From Trichoplax adhaerens (taxonomy: Eukaryota > Placozoa > Uniplacotomia > Trichoplacea > Trichoplacidae), in the NCBI RefSeq assembly GCF_000150275.1, contig NW_002060943.1, forward strand, positions 2,570,462 to 2,634,461: 64,000 bases of DNA. Direction: 5' to 3'. The notes beneath the pieces are model-generated. The model saw only the letters and a list, made by a program, of their open reading frames with translations, did no database searches and was not told the origin of the DNA. Of the stretch, positions 50,901 to 63,975 are shown piece after piece (position 1 is the stretch's first letter; every line of letters starts with the position of its first letter). A program made the position numbers and the translations under genes.

Positions 50901-53900
50901 TGTCTGCTTCCAAGTTCAAAAGGCTGGGCGAACATATTGTCCAGTGGACATAGCCTACTGTCCATACGCAAGACAACGACGACTTGCATTCATGTTGTTC
51001 TTCGCCATTTTCCTTTTTCATCGACTAGCCTGCTGGCATGCAACCTTGTTGTCATAAATTGCATGCACTCTTTTTTGCCGCTAGTCCTTGCTATCCACAT
51101 CATGTTTGGTCTCTAATCTTGACAACAATGGATACTCTCCTATCCTCAAAGCATCGGCTAGGAAACCTGATGTTATGGATATATTAGACGAATGTCTGCA
51201 TTGAGTATTGTTGTCATGGACATGATGGACTACTTTTCCCAATACTGTCTCCATCCTATTTGGTCCAAGATGTTGACAAAAATGGATCTTTCCCTATCCT
51301 CCAACGACTTACTGTAGATACATCGGCTTTGCTGTATCTAAAAAAGTAGATTCCCTATCAAGTAACCCTAGGCGATGTTGATATCAAACTAATGTCTACA
51401 TTTAGTAGTATTTTTGTCATGGATATGATGGACCACTTTTCCCAATACTGTCTCTATCCTATTTGGTCCAAGATGTGGACAAAAATGGATCTTTCCCTAT
51501 CCTCCAACAACTTACTGTAGATACATCGGCTTTGCTGTATCTAAAAAAGTAGATTCCCTATCAAGTAACCCTAGGCGATGTTGATATCAAACTAATGTCT
51601 ACATTTAGTAGTATTTTTGTCATGGATATGATGGACCACTTTTCCCAATACTGTCTCTATCCTATTTGGTCCAAGATGTGGACAAAAATGGATCTTTCCC
51701 TATCCTCCAACGACTTACTGTAGATACATCGGCTTTGCTGTATCTAAAAAAGTAGATTCCCTATCAAGTAACCCTAGGCGATGTTGATATCAAACTAATG
51801 TCTACATTTAGTAGTATTGTTATCATGGGCATGATGGACTACTTTTCCCAATACTGTTGTCGTTGCGATCCACATCATGTTTGGTCGAGGATCTTGATAA
51901 GAATGAATATTCTCCTATCCTCCAATATTTCCACTATGGAAAATTGCGAAATCAGCTTAAACAAATAACAAACATGGAGGATTCCTAAATCAACCTTGAC
52001 AGTAACTTTCAAGTGAAAATCAACACCCTGCTACAAGTCCAATCCATTTCCTTTTACTACTCTATATCCCATTGAAGACACTTTGGTCGAGGCCAAGGAT
52101 AAGTCTAAAACGAATGGATCGAATACAACCTACAGTAGTCTACATTAGCGCAAGGCAACCCATTTCCCTTGGATCAAAGTATGACTACCTTGAATCTACT
52201 CTCAATCAACAGTCTATCCAATATCTCAAAAGATAGAAACTTGATTATTCCCTTCTTTGATCTCATTTGTAATTCTTTTACTCTACTCTCTCTATTCATT
52301 ATTTTGCTTGTATTTATTTACTTAAAAGGCCACAATAGAATCGATTTCAATAATATCCATGAATAGTAGATACATAGGATATTGTTATCGTGGTATCCCT
52401 ATTTTGTCGGAGGAAAGAGGGACATTTTCGCTCTCAGTAAAGCACTGCATCCTATCTTCCAAGACGAGTAAGTTCTTGAAATGCCTTGAAAAGACGACAC
52501 CGCTTCCAAAGATCCCACAACTATTCCAGTATCGATCAGTAAAATCAACTCATTTCTTGACTAACATCATCACTTGCTGGAAAAAATCGATCCATTGAAG
52601 AGTACATCATTAATGGGACTGATTCTATCTATATACTGTAATTATCATCAGTCTCCATTCAGTTTAGCATCCAATTGATTGTATTCTCTATTTGCAATGG
52701 TATTGACTTTCATTCAATCTTAATTACCAGAATATCCAATAATTTGGTCAATAATATTGACTGTGCACCTGTCTACATGTACAAATCGACTATGATTGAT
52801 ATAGTGATCGACGATAGAATATAGAATGACATTGTTGCATGCAAGGTGAGGAATAATGCCAATAGATTAGTAGTATTTCTAATTGATGAAGAAAATCATC
52901 AACAACCATGATGGATTGATTCAAACAATACACGAGTGTTATTCAGAATAGGAGTGAAATCTTAGGATAGAGGAAGAAAAGTCCTCAAGAGCTACAAATG
53001 ATTGCTATGCGATGACGCCATTCTACTAAATGGATTAATGATGCACATAGACTATTCTAATTGTCGCCAAGTCGTTCATTGAATGCTATTACTAATAGAC
53101 AAGAGATCTGCGATGATACCATCTTATTCTACGACAAGGCCTAGCGATCTTTAGCGCTAACGATAAAATACTAAACTGTAATCGTCTACTAAGGAATTTT
53201 CTGAACTTCAACAAATTGTCCTCGGTCATTTTCAGCTCATGTCATCGATTTCCACTAGGAAGGGAAAAAATGATTATCGTTGCATCGAGAACCGCATAGT
53301 CATTCATTTGCTATCGATACAGTATATGGATACAAAAATTCCAGTAAAAGTGAAAAATATCTACTATACTGCATGTAAAATATCCTTTCAAACTAGAGCA
53401 ACAGTAGAAGAAAATAGTTGTTGACTCGATAGCCATTCAAATATCAATAATGAATTACTGTAATTCTATCAATTATTGACCTAAAGAATAGCAGCAAAGT
53501 ACAATCGATTATGATAGAAAGCTTTTATTTTCCAAATACTTTATTAATTAAATTAATGGAAAACACGTTGATCTTATTTTGGGGATGCTATTGTTGTCAT
53601 CCTGTAAGCCTATAAATTTGCAATCTCTTATCCGTTGTAATGTAATTTAGGCTATTACAGGTATGATGATGGCTCTTGTTCGCTTAATCAGACTAATTGT
53701 GTTCTACTTTGCTTGACTTAATAGTTATTGCTGCTGGATTAACTCGTGAAGAAATTATGGAGCATTGGCTGTGGCTGGAAGAAAATTTACTTCCAACTTT
53801 AGGTAATTACTGATTGGATTAAATATCAATCAGATGAAACAATTTTTATTCTGGACGCCATTCTCTTAAAAATTTCAATGTTTAATACATTTTAAAAATG

Positions 53901-56900
53901 TACCGCTATGTAGCGAACCATTGAATCTGTTACCCATAGGATGAGACGATTGGACGCATATGCTAGAAATCTTCTTAGCACCACAGTATTTCTTACGAGT
54001 AATAATAAAAATATGTCGGATCATAAAAGCGAGAAGGAATATCTTGATATTAAACTACTTTAACGCTACTGAACTTTTCATCCTTGATATCCTTATTGAA
54101 AGTTATAATAAGCTATTTCTTACTAGCCATCGTGCTAGTTTACTCTTCCTTTCCTTGCTGTTCTTATTTATTGGAGTCGCCATGATACTCGCTTACTACG
54201 CTCATTTTGGATAGTTTCCATCATTTGCAATATATCTTAATCATGATCTTGTGATCGGTCGATCTGATTGTATTCTTATCGTACAGAAACCTTCGATAAC
54301 GGCGATGATGCTAGAGAATTTACCTGCGCTAAAATAGAAAGTCTAATTGCGAATGAAGCTGATCCAACCGAATCTTCTGCTGAGGGTAAGTATATCTACC
54401 TAAAATCAATAACTGTGCTTACAATTTAACATGTTTACGCTACAGGATAAGAATCATTTTTTTCAGTTGTCAGTACAATACGATAATATTCATAATAAAT
54501 TTATACCTTTAAGAGTTCATTTAATTCAGATATTAGATATTATTTTTGCCGACAATCACTTCTCATTGATAGACTATTTATTTGTAAAACATCGATTATT
54601 AATGGCTGAAATACTATGTTAAATTCCTTTACTTCGGTATACGTGTATTTAGGCGATTACAGAATCGCTATTGTAAACTGACATCTCCATTTTAGTAATT
54701 AATGGCTAATTCTTTATCTGCTACAGATTCTGAAAGTGTAAAATTTAGAGCTGCTGTAATTAGATTTAGGAAATTGTTTGGTATGCCTGAAGGAGAAAAG
54801 CTCGTTAATTGTAAGTTAAATCATTTGAAAATTTTTACTTTACTATCTAGTAATTATAATTGGTAGATAATTTTTGATCAAGATGTTGGTCGATGTATTG
54901 ATTAAAGCATTGAGTACTTCGCGGTCGATATCATATCTACAAATAAAATGATAACTAATTCTTACCTCACTGTTATCATGCTAATGTATATACAATATTT
55001 CTTTCATTTCTTGTCTTATTCCATATCGTGATTGATTACGTATCGAAATCAGATTACTCATGTAGCTACTGGAAAGGAAAAGTTCCCCGCCAAGGGTGGC
55101 TTTATTTATCAATTAATCATCTTAGTTTTTATTCATTTCTAATGGGTAAAGAAGCTAGAGTTGTTATTAGATGGACCGATGTGGTGGTATGGAAAGCTTG
55201 CAGCTATTTTTTCAAATTGAAGTGAATATCACAATTAATTCCTATTAATTTGCAATTATTATTCTAGAAAATAACCAAGAACAACAATATGGTTCTACGC
55301 GATTCTGTAAAAGTAGTAACGAGAGACAAAGTGGTACGATCATTTAAATTAATTTAGCTAGTTAGGAATGGTGACCTACATAATAATGGATGTAGTAAAG
55401 CACCAGAGTGAATACTTGATTAGTTGAGTATTGTATAGAATGTAACCGATATCCTTATGTTTTGTTAGTGCTATTTTTCTTTTTTGCTGCATCCCAATGA
55501 AACGTTACGCTTAATGGAACAACTAGCTAATTTAGCTATGAAAAAGTAGGTATTCTGTGATTCGTTTATAGTATTGGATACTTTCATAGTAAAATTGTTA
55601 ATTCACAATTAGATTTATATCGCTAGACCGTATCAAGGTTAGATTGATAAACAATCTTCTTTTTATAGGCTTCTATCTACTGATGATAGTGAAGATAAAA
55701 CTCTAAAGTGAGCAATGTTAATATTTTGAATGCAGCTGTAATAAGATCAATTCATGATACAGTAGCTTAGAGCTGTTGATCGACTTAATTTTACTAATAC
55801 CATTGGATGACTTTTTTAATGGCAAAACAGTAGCTTGAACGCTTTGTCTTATGGCAGAAAGAAGGCATCAACATTAATGAGAGAATTGGATGTTCGTGCT
55901 AGATCTGAACACTATAGGTTAATAACTATGATTTAGATAGATAGAAGGTATAATACATTGCGATAGAAACATGACACGTGATAAACTTATGGCAATACCA
56001 TCTATTTCAGGCATACCTTTACTCTTCCATCAGATGAGATGTTAGATGGTGTTGCTGACTGTACAGCTTGGCTTCCTTATTTAAAAACGAATATTTGGGG
56101 AACACTACATTGTTCTTTAAACTATCTTTGCTATATTACCAAAGTAAGTTATTGCGTAGGATGTCAGTCATACGATAAATGCTTCTATTGATATATCTTA
56201 CATGAATCAATATTATGACCTATTATTTATTATAGCAAAATCCTGATTTTTGTAAAATTGTAATACCGATGAGAGAAATAACTGTGGTTGAGAAAGTAGA
56301 CGGCCAGTCGGTTGCTCCTAGTGCCTTACATATTACGACAAAGAGCAAGGTAAAAGTCAATTATTGTACCTGTATTATAACTGATAGCCATGTAATTTCT
56401 TGCTTAAATTAATTTTGCATGGTAGATGTCCTTTTTATTTGGAATGCTAAAAGATAGAAGCTTAATAACTGGGAGGATATCGGACTTTTTGGCCCGTATT
56501 CCATCCACAACCACGTCAGTAAACCCTTTTACAGTACTTTCTATGCGATCACTAAACTTACTAAAATTTGACGAACAAAATAGACATACTTAAAGCAGAT
56601 ATTTTTTGGTGTAAAATAGAATTCCTGGAGATCGTAAAACGATAGGTGATTTAGAAAATACCATCGCTAACATGCACTTAACAACGAGCGAAAAAGTCAA
56701 GGAAGATGGTCCGTTAGACGTGATGAGTGTGCGTTTCCGAAAAAATGATGACAATGTTAAGTTATCAAGGATTGACAGCGATGATAAGCTAGAAGAAGCT
56801 GATATTATCAACGATGATGATGGTAGCGATGATATCAAAACACCAATTACGTTCACACAACCAGAAGATAGTCCTAAAACTATGAGCAAAAATGCGGGAA

Positions 56901-59900
56901 CTTATGCCGACCCTTTAGCAAAAGTATTTACAACAGGTTACTCAGCCCCGCCCGTCAAGGAGTCTATGAAGGAACATGTTTGGATGCTTCACTTCGCAGA
57001 GTATGGCCGGTTAGTAAAATGGAGAACAGATAGTAATAGTTGAGCTGCTTTAGATATTTAAGATCCCTTTTTCTATCATTCGTACCATTACAGAGGAGTT
57101 TGCATGTACAGAACTTCTAAAACTAGAGAACTTATTACGAAGGGCATCCCAGATTCTTTACGATCAGAGATATGGTTACTGTTTTCCGGTGCAATCAATG
57201 AAGTAGGTTCTCAAGATTAAGGAACGTTTTTATATTTGTGTATATATATAGTATTAGATATTAACGTCAGTAATTTTCTATAACACAACAGCACGCCATT
57301 CATCCCAATTATTATAAGAAAATTGTCGATGAATGCGCTGGAAAGGCGACAATTGCCACTGAAGAGATAGAACGAGATTTACATAGGTAGTGCAGTTATC
57401 GACTATAGATTCGTATTTGCTATCAAGTGTATTGTGATCGATTAGCAATCAATTAAACCTATAAATCAAATATTCTCAAATAGAACATAATTATTTTTTC
57501 AAGTCTATAATTTACGCGTAAGGTATATCAACTAAAAGATGCACTTTTATTACTTATTTCTAAAGATCCCTTCCGGAACATCCAGCCTTTCAATCGGATG
57601 TCGGTATTGCTGCACTCCGACGCGTATTAACTGCTTATGCATGGAGAAATCCCACAATAGGTGTGTAGCTTATAATTATTCGCCCCAATAAAATATCATA
57701 TCAATCAGTGTATACCTTCTTTTTTCACCTAAACAAGGTTACTGCCAAGCCATGAACATTGTTGCTTCCGTTCTGCTGTTATATGCCAAAGAAGAAGAAT
57801 CATTCTGGCTTATGGTTGCTATCTGTGAACGCTTACTCCCTGATTACTATAATACACGTGTCGTTGGAGCTTTAGTTGACCAGGGTACGTATAACCTGTT
57901 TTGCCTACTGCAATAAATATTTATGTAACCGTCTTTGAATTCTGTACGAAATAGTTTTGACCACTTTCTCATCACTCCTTTAGCTGTATTTGAAGAGCTT
58001 ACTCGCGTGTATTTACCGGACATTTATGAACATTTAAAAAAACTAGGCATCTTAGATATGATTAGTTTATCTTGGTTTCTAACAATTTTTGTCAGGTTGG
58101 TTTATAAAGCGCTAAAAAGTAGTATGATAATTTTACACAAGCAGAGAGTTTACGATGAAATTGACATTAATTTTATTTGTATAGTGTCATGCCTTTTAGT
58201 AGTGCGGTAAGAATAATTGATTGCTTTTTTTACGATGGCGCTAAGGTTTGTAAAAAAAATATTTCATAAATTCTATTATATTTATGATGGTTAGCACAAT
58301 AGATTGTTTCTATATCTAATTATACATGTATTATTCTCAATATACATTAGGCTATCTTTCAAATTGCTTTAGCCGTTTTGGATGCTAATAAAATGGAGTT
58401 GATGTCAGTATTTGATGATGGAGAAGCAATGACAATATTGAGCCAGTATTTAGATAGTGTAACCAACCGCGATAGTATTATGACTGTAACTAAGAAACAT
58501 TCGGCCTCGGCCAAAGGATATTTAGAGCACCGCAAGGTAATTTTCCTCTTGATTGTAAATAATTAATTTGTTTCCATTTCAATTTTAACTTTGACTAAAT
58601 CTGTAACCTATCATCAATGTGTTAGACGGTAGAAGTATCAGATCTTATTCGAGATTCATACGAAAAATTTGGTAATATCTCTGATTTAAAAATAAATCGT
58701 TTACGTAATTCTCTTCGCTTAAAAGTTGTACAGGTAAAAATAAAATAAATAATCAATTTTGAGAAATGTAGGTTACAATTGATGTAATCATTGACACAAA
58801 TATATTCCTTTAGAAACTTGAAGATAACGCAAAGAAAAATGTTGTTCGAAGCGTTGCTGCTGATACTTTATTTGAAAACCACGAATTAGAAGACATGTAT
58901 GCTTTATTTAAGGTAATTTTTTATGTTTGATTTTGGCGCTATACTTTCATTCAAGCTTATAATTGAATGACTGGGTGAATAATTGTAGGAAGGACATTTA
59001 CAGAACGCTTACTGGGGTTCTGCTATCAGTAAAGACAAGAAAGAAACATCAAAAGGTCATACATACGAAAGGAATGAGCACACTATTGATAAAGAACAGT
59101 TTAAAGCGTTATATTTTTGTCTGTCACCATGGACTAATAATCTTCAAAATGGTACTGGTGATAGGGATGAAGTAGTCGCTAATCGAATTTTTAAGGTCTT
59201 GTCTCAATTACTAAGATACATGCAAGTGTAATTGATGTCAATCTATGTGACCTGATAACATTTTGCAATATCAATGTAGGTTTTAGACGACGACAAACGT
59301 GGTATGATTACATTCAGAGATTTTGCTTGGGGACTCGGTGTTATATGTCGTGGAACTACCAAAGAGAAATTATCTTTCCTATACAGGATGCATGTGCAAC
59401 CTGTATTATCTGAAGATGGAATTGAAATTAATAACACTTCTACAGAAAAAGTAACTCCAATAGAAGAATACGATGGAGACGATAGTGAAAACGAAAATTT
59501 TAAAGACGATAAAACAAGTACTGACAGTGGCGCTAATTTCAAACAATCAGCAGACTCATCTTCTCAATTATCTCAAAATTTATCTTATTTCTTGAAATAT
59601 AAGAAAAAGAGGCAATACGAACAAGAGCGAAAATTGCCTCTAATGAGTCAGGTACCTTGATTGCCTACGAACTAGTAACCGTACAATGTACCGTATATTA
59701 TGCGAATTATTTTTCAGTTCAATTAATCCTGTACTAAGATTTCGTTCTTTTTCGTGCATTGTACTTGGTAGGCTCAATTTATTCAGCTATGGAAAACCAT
59801 GTTTGGATTATTTCATGAAACGAGCAATGAACACAAACTCTGCCCAGCTGTTGCGAAATGTGGTGCACTTATTTTAGATGTTGGAAACAAAAAGAAATTT

Positions 59901-60191
59901 GGTTCAACGTTAGATTTATCTAGTAAAGTGGATACAGATGTTGAGATGGAATCTGAAACTGGTAATGATAGGAGAGACGAAAATGCTTCTGGATCGGCGA
60001 AGCGTGGTGGACATATTGATCCGCCCAGTGCTTGGAATGTAACATTCGATCAAATATACGCTACCATTTTAGATAATGAAGAGCTGCACGATTATTTTGA
60101 AGAAACATTTGAACTTGATCTGCTATCTGCAAAATCTCGCGCTGGGCAGTTAACTGAAGCTGCGGGTACAAACTCGTCTGCTGTTGTTTAA
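47974..60191 (+). CDS. TBC1D9: TBC1 domain family member 9/9B (Rab GTPase-activating protein)
   Basis: Rab-GAP of the vesicle-traffic system. Twenty-seven exons join in frame to 1202 codons (human paralogues about 1250-1266): 47974-48017, 48332-48443, 49170-49221, 53725-53802, 54286-54385, 54727-54810, 55053-55186, 55268-55333, 55469-55545, 55669-55707, 55831-55917, 56011-56143, 56236-56349, 56426-56514, 56620-57009, 57094-57202, 57292-57386, 57566-57660, 57739-57884, 57984-58095, 58185-58245, 58351-58536, 58626-58733, 58814-58912, 58989-59195, 59280-59651, 59772-60191. The N-terminus [15 protein letters not shown] is the conserved family start. GRAM 1 lies about 138-225 ([19 protein letters not shown]) and GRAM 2 about 285-375. 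The TBC domain is about 545-760, with the Arg finger in IERDLHR and the Gln finger in IGYCQAMN. An EF-hand-like [12 protein letters not shown] lies near 942. Intron 3 is 4.5 kb with a 203-bp tandem repeat, and most others are under 350 bp. Probably ancestral to both TBC1D9 and TBC1D9B. Confidence 0.97.
51180..51860. repeat. 203-bp tandem repeat in TBC1D9 intron 3
   Basis: GTATTKTTGTCATGG-type anchors lie at 51205, 51408, 51611 and 51814, an exact 203-bp spacing each time. The unit includes GATGGACCACTTTTCCCAAT, TTTGGTCCAAGATGTGGACA, TTACTGTAGATACATCGGCT and CAAGTAACCCTAGGCGATG. The middle copies are nearly identical, and the outer edges (51113-51200 and 51815-51905) decay. A likely relative of the 'TTTGGTC..ATCTTGAC' start also appears at 51105 and 51880. 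Confidence 0.93.
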
Positions 60192-62070
60192 TAAATGAAG
60201 AAACGCATTATTGAAGAATATCTCATCGCCACTTAGCGTTCGCTAGGATTTTCGATGCGACTTATTTGTAAATTATAAATTATGTTTATGAAATTGTTTT
60301 ACCAGAGCTAGATAAGTATTTACCTTACTTCAGTGGGGCTTGCTGTATTCATCTAAATAAGTCTTTGCAAGAAGTGACGGTTTGTTACAGAACAAAATAA
60401 TATTTTTACTTGTACAAAAAGATATTTTTTCATTGCTAAATCTTTCATTTGCTTCAATTATCTTAAGGACTTGAGATTAATAGTTATGTGATTTTGCCCA
60501 TTTTATTTTAAAAAGAGAAAATCTGATCCTGTGTAATGCCTTTGAAGTTGCGCTTTATTTCATTGCAACACAGAATTTGATATTATAATACTTGAAAGAA
60601 AGCTGATCAATATTGCTGAAACATATTTAGAGAGCAGATTTAAAATACTAGGCTGTCATTTGCTATCACTCACAATTGGTTGAAGATGTTAGTATGGATG
60701 TATTTTGTCTATCATGGATTTGTTAGTATGATTAATGATGTTATCATCATGGAGTCATAGCTTGCTTTTTGGATATTCTCTTTTTAATGGAGACCATTTT
60801 GTCTTGTAAAAGAAATTATATGTCTTTTCATTTTATGACTATACAAGGAATGTGGTGCAAATAGAAGCAATACACGTATAATATATTGGGGCTGCATTTG
60901 CTTTCACTATTTGCATATATATATATATATATATCTACATACGAATATGTAATTTACAGTAATGGATTGATTAATGATTACATGCAGAAATGATATAGTA
61001 ACCATCATAACTTTTGCTTATAGTACATGTGACGACGTACGTATTGATATAGGACGGCTGTTTATTTATAAATAGCTTTGAAAAGGCTGTATCTGCTTTC
61101 ACTATAATGTTACCGTAGAAATGATCGAATTCATATTTTTTAGCTTTATGGTGTAATAATAGTTATTACGTTTCCTTAGTCAAACAGGATTATTTTCTTT
61201 TGCAATAATGTAACGAATCCATGTTGCTTGCTAATATGATAAATTCTAATGGAGGCTATAAGATACTCCACAATAAGGAATTGCTTTATTTAGAATTAAA
61301 ACTTTTTCAAATGATATTGCGATCGTTGATATAGATAATAACTATTGCCGCATATATTATTTGCACTAGCGAGAAAAAATGACAATAAAAATGATGTGAA
61401 ATAATTATTTATATTGTGATTTTATTGATAACATAATGAAAACCATCATGCAACTACTACGGTCGGATAGCAATGCAGGTCATGTTGATGCGTATGCGCC
61501 AGACAAGGTAGACTAGCAAATGGATAGTTGGTTGATTGATCGTACTGAACAAGAAGAAAGTAAGAAAATGAACATGGAAACTATCATTCTGTCCTATTCA
61601 TTTTCCAAAGAGATGATTCTCTATATCATAGCAAATTTACTACATTTAGCATGGGATGAATCTTTTTTTCGGATGTTATACTTGTAATTGTAATAACTCC
61701 CTTCAAGCTGCAGTAACGATAATAGTAATAAGAATTTTACTTGGCTTCCTTTGAAGGTAGTAATAATGTTTACATTTCTATGTTGATAACAAGGTCTATA
61801 CAGTAGTAAAGTACGAGGACATCGAGTACAACCAGTACATGCTCTATTCTGTATCATTTCAAATTATATATCATAGCGAGTATGTACAGTAAGAAAACTA
61901 GGATTCGATTAATTCATTCATTATCAATATATTCTGTAGCATAATGACTTGATGAGAGCTAGGCTACATGTTATATCACAAAAGCGACCATGTCTCATGT
62001 CATATAGAATACAGTAGAGTACAATGATTATCATCAGGACATTTAGAATATCATGATTGCAGTTAGTAAG
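60192..62070. other. Tail-to-tail intergenic DNA, TBC1D9 / mTERF
   Basis: About 1.9 kb of AT-rich DNA between convergent genes. It contains a (TA)n microsatellite at about 60915-60934. No exon is recognised. The reverse-strand open frame at 61621-61857 has no recognisable protein character. Confidence 0.65.
60915..60934. repeat. (TA)n microsatellite
   Basis: About ten uninterrupted AT dinucleotides in the TBC1D9/mTERF intergenic DNA. Confidence 0.85.
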
Positions 62071-63258
62071 CTAAATGGATGTATTTGACAATTTTTCGGT
62101 CAATTCATCAGCTGGTAACGAATCAACAAAGTTCATGTAATGCTGGTAAGGACGTTTAGCGACTAAATTGCAAAAATCTTGATCATTTTTAGTTATAAAA
62201 GAGCCCAATGAAGGCTGATATGGTCCTTCCCATAAGCGAAGATGTTTAAGATAGGCTATTCTATTGTATAAGCGTTTAGTGGAGTAGCCTAATGCAGATG
62301 GACAGTTATGAATTTGTTCCAGATCGATCTTGAGATGATCACGTAAGAGGGCAAATTTGATTTTCATCGACTTGACAGTATAACCAAGGCATGGAGGATT
62401 GATCCAAATAATTCGACGTGGGCTACCACCACCATAACCTACTTCAACTAGCCAATGTACTTTTTCCTCTAATTTATTGATATTGGTGACAAAGATGGAG
62501 GGATAACGTAGTAATAGGCTAACAATTTCACTACGATCGAAACCTAACCTTTCCAGCCAAACGATTTTAAAGCTGAAACCACTACTAGTCGCATAGAGAA
62601 GACGAGGTTGGCGTTTAATCAATGTCAATACTGTTGCAGGATTCATACCAATTTCAGCGATACAATTAATGCGTTCTTCAATAGTACCTTTACGTGAGAT
62701 TAAAAAGTAGGGATATTTACGAATAATTTGCTTGACAGCAGCATCATTCTTAAAGAAGTGATATAAATAATGGATCTTGGGAAGGATATTGCTTTTCACA
62801 TCATAAGCTAACAAGCGTGGAAATTTAACAGCTGTACTACGGACCCAATCCATATCCAGATATTCCTTACCCCAAAATTCAATTCTTTCAATTAATAGTT
62901 TTTTCTCCATGACTACAATAAATGGCCACATAGTAAATATTTTATTGAGCCCTGCGGTCTGGAAACCGAACGATTGTAAACATTGTATGCTATCACAAGT
63001 GTAGTCCAAACTCCATTCTCGACTACCGCTGGCGAGTAATTTCTTGGCCACCGATTTTTTCAGCTGTAATCCTGTCTTTTCTAGTACATTGTTGATGAAG
63101 ATATCATCACTAAATTCATTGCAGAGAATAACATTAATATTAAAGCAACGATATTGCATCGGTAATGTTAGCCTAGGTAAAGTCTTGATAGGCGTTGAAA
63201 ATTTGCTTGCAATCTTCCAAATTAGCGACGCCATGTTGTCAAAGCTATTCCCAATCAA
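62071..63258 (-). CDS. mTERF-family mitochondrial protein, single exon
   Basis: The mTERF family comprises mitochondrial helical-repeat proteins that bind nucleic acid in transcription termination, transcription control or ribosome assembly. The 395-residue frame has no intron. The first 45 residues are basic and hydroxylated, without acidic clusters after the first few residues, as expected for a mitochondrial presequence; an internal start at residue 9 (MASLIWKIASKF) is also plausible. From about residue 135 the mTERF motif repeats: VKFPRLLAYDVKSNILPKI, IRKYPYFLISRKGTIEERI, IKRQPRLLYATSSGFSFKI, LLRYPSIFVTNINKLEEKV and IWINPPCLGYTVKSMKIKF, each the LxxxP-(x)n-L pattern with about 35-residue spacing. 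This arrangement looks closest to the MTERF1/MTERF2 type, but I cannot settle the subfamily. The start lies about 30 bp from the pentamer array upstream. Confidence 0.88.
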   Translation of the reverse strand: MIGNSFDNMASLIWKIASKFSTPIKTLPRLTLPMQYRCFNINVILCNEFSDDIFINNVLEKTGLQLKKSVAKKLLASGSREWSLDYTCDSIQCLQSFGFQTAGLNKIFTMWPFIVVMEKKLLIERIEFWGKEYLDMDWVRSTAVKFPRLLAYDVKSNILPKIHYLYHFFKNDAAVKQIIRKYPYFLISRKGTIEERINCIAEIGMNPATVLTLIKRQPRLLYATSSGFSFKIVWLERLGFDRSEIVSLLLRYPSIFVTNINKLEEKVHWLVEVGYGGGSPRRIIWINPPCLGYTVKSMKIKFALLRDHLKIDLEQIHNCPSALGYSTKRLYNRIAYLKHLRLWEGPYQPSLGSFITKNDQDFCNLVAKRPYQHYMNFVDSLPADELTEKLSNTSI

Positions 63259-63280
63259 CTGATTAGAGTCACGTAGAGAG

Positions 63281-63975
63281 CCGCCCTATACTGTACCGTA
63301 CGGTACTCTACTGGACCGTATTGAACGGTACCGAACCTTACCGCGCCGTACTGAACCGCGCCGAACTGTACTGGTCCGCGCTGGTCCAGATCGAACTGTA
63401 CTGAACTAAACTAAACTAAACTAAACTGGACTTGTCTAGGTCATACAAACACAATACAGTATTAGACCTGACAGTAGTGCCAACCATATCAACACCATCC
63501 AGATCGAACCGCCCTGAACCGTACCGCACTGGACTGGTCCGCGCTGATCCATATCGCACTGAACTGCACTGAACTGCACTGCACTGAACTGCACTGCACT
63601 GTACTGAACTGCACTACACTGAACTGCACTACACTGAACTGCACTGAACTGAACTGAACTGAACTGAACTGCACTGAACTGCACTGAACTGCACTGAACT
63701 GAACTGAACTGATCTGCACTGATCTGCACTGCACTGAACTGAACTGCACTGAACTGCACTAAACTAAACTGAACTCAACTAAACTAAACTAAACTAAACT
63801 AAACTAAACTAAACTAAACTAGACTAAACTAAACTAGACTAAACTAAACTAGACTAAACTAAACTGAACTAAACTGAACTAAACTGAACTAAACTGAACT
63901 AAACTGAACTAAACTAAACTAAACTAAACTGAACTTGTCTATGTCATACAAACACCGTATTAGACCTGACAGTAT
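63281..63975. repeat. ACTNN pentamer array upstream of mTERF
   Basis: Between about 63556 and 63932 nearly every 5 bp ends in CT in one register: GAACT and GCACT alternate first (63556-63765), with rare ACACT, GTACT and GATCT. Then (AAACT)n follows with GAACT and AGACT variants (63766-63932). A shorter AAACT run sits at 63405-63425. A separator, 'CTTGTCTAGGTCATACAAACAC' variant then 'GTATTAGACCTGACAGTA', follows both AAACT runs, at 63430-63475 and 63934-63975, so array plus separator is a higher-order unit of about 500 bp. 63281-63400 has GTACC/GTACT/GAACC variants of the same theme. Confidence 0.88.

Noticed and set aside
63436-63759. Minus-strand frames reading 'QFSAVQ' repeats
   Set aside because: Direct translation of the ACTNN pentamer array; not a protein-coding pattern.
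63766-63932. (TTTAG)n on the minus strand as a telomere
   Set aside because: Not the expected animal TTAGGG repeat. It is interspersed with variants, followed by unique separator DNA, and belongs to a larger pentamer array.
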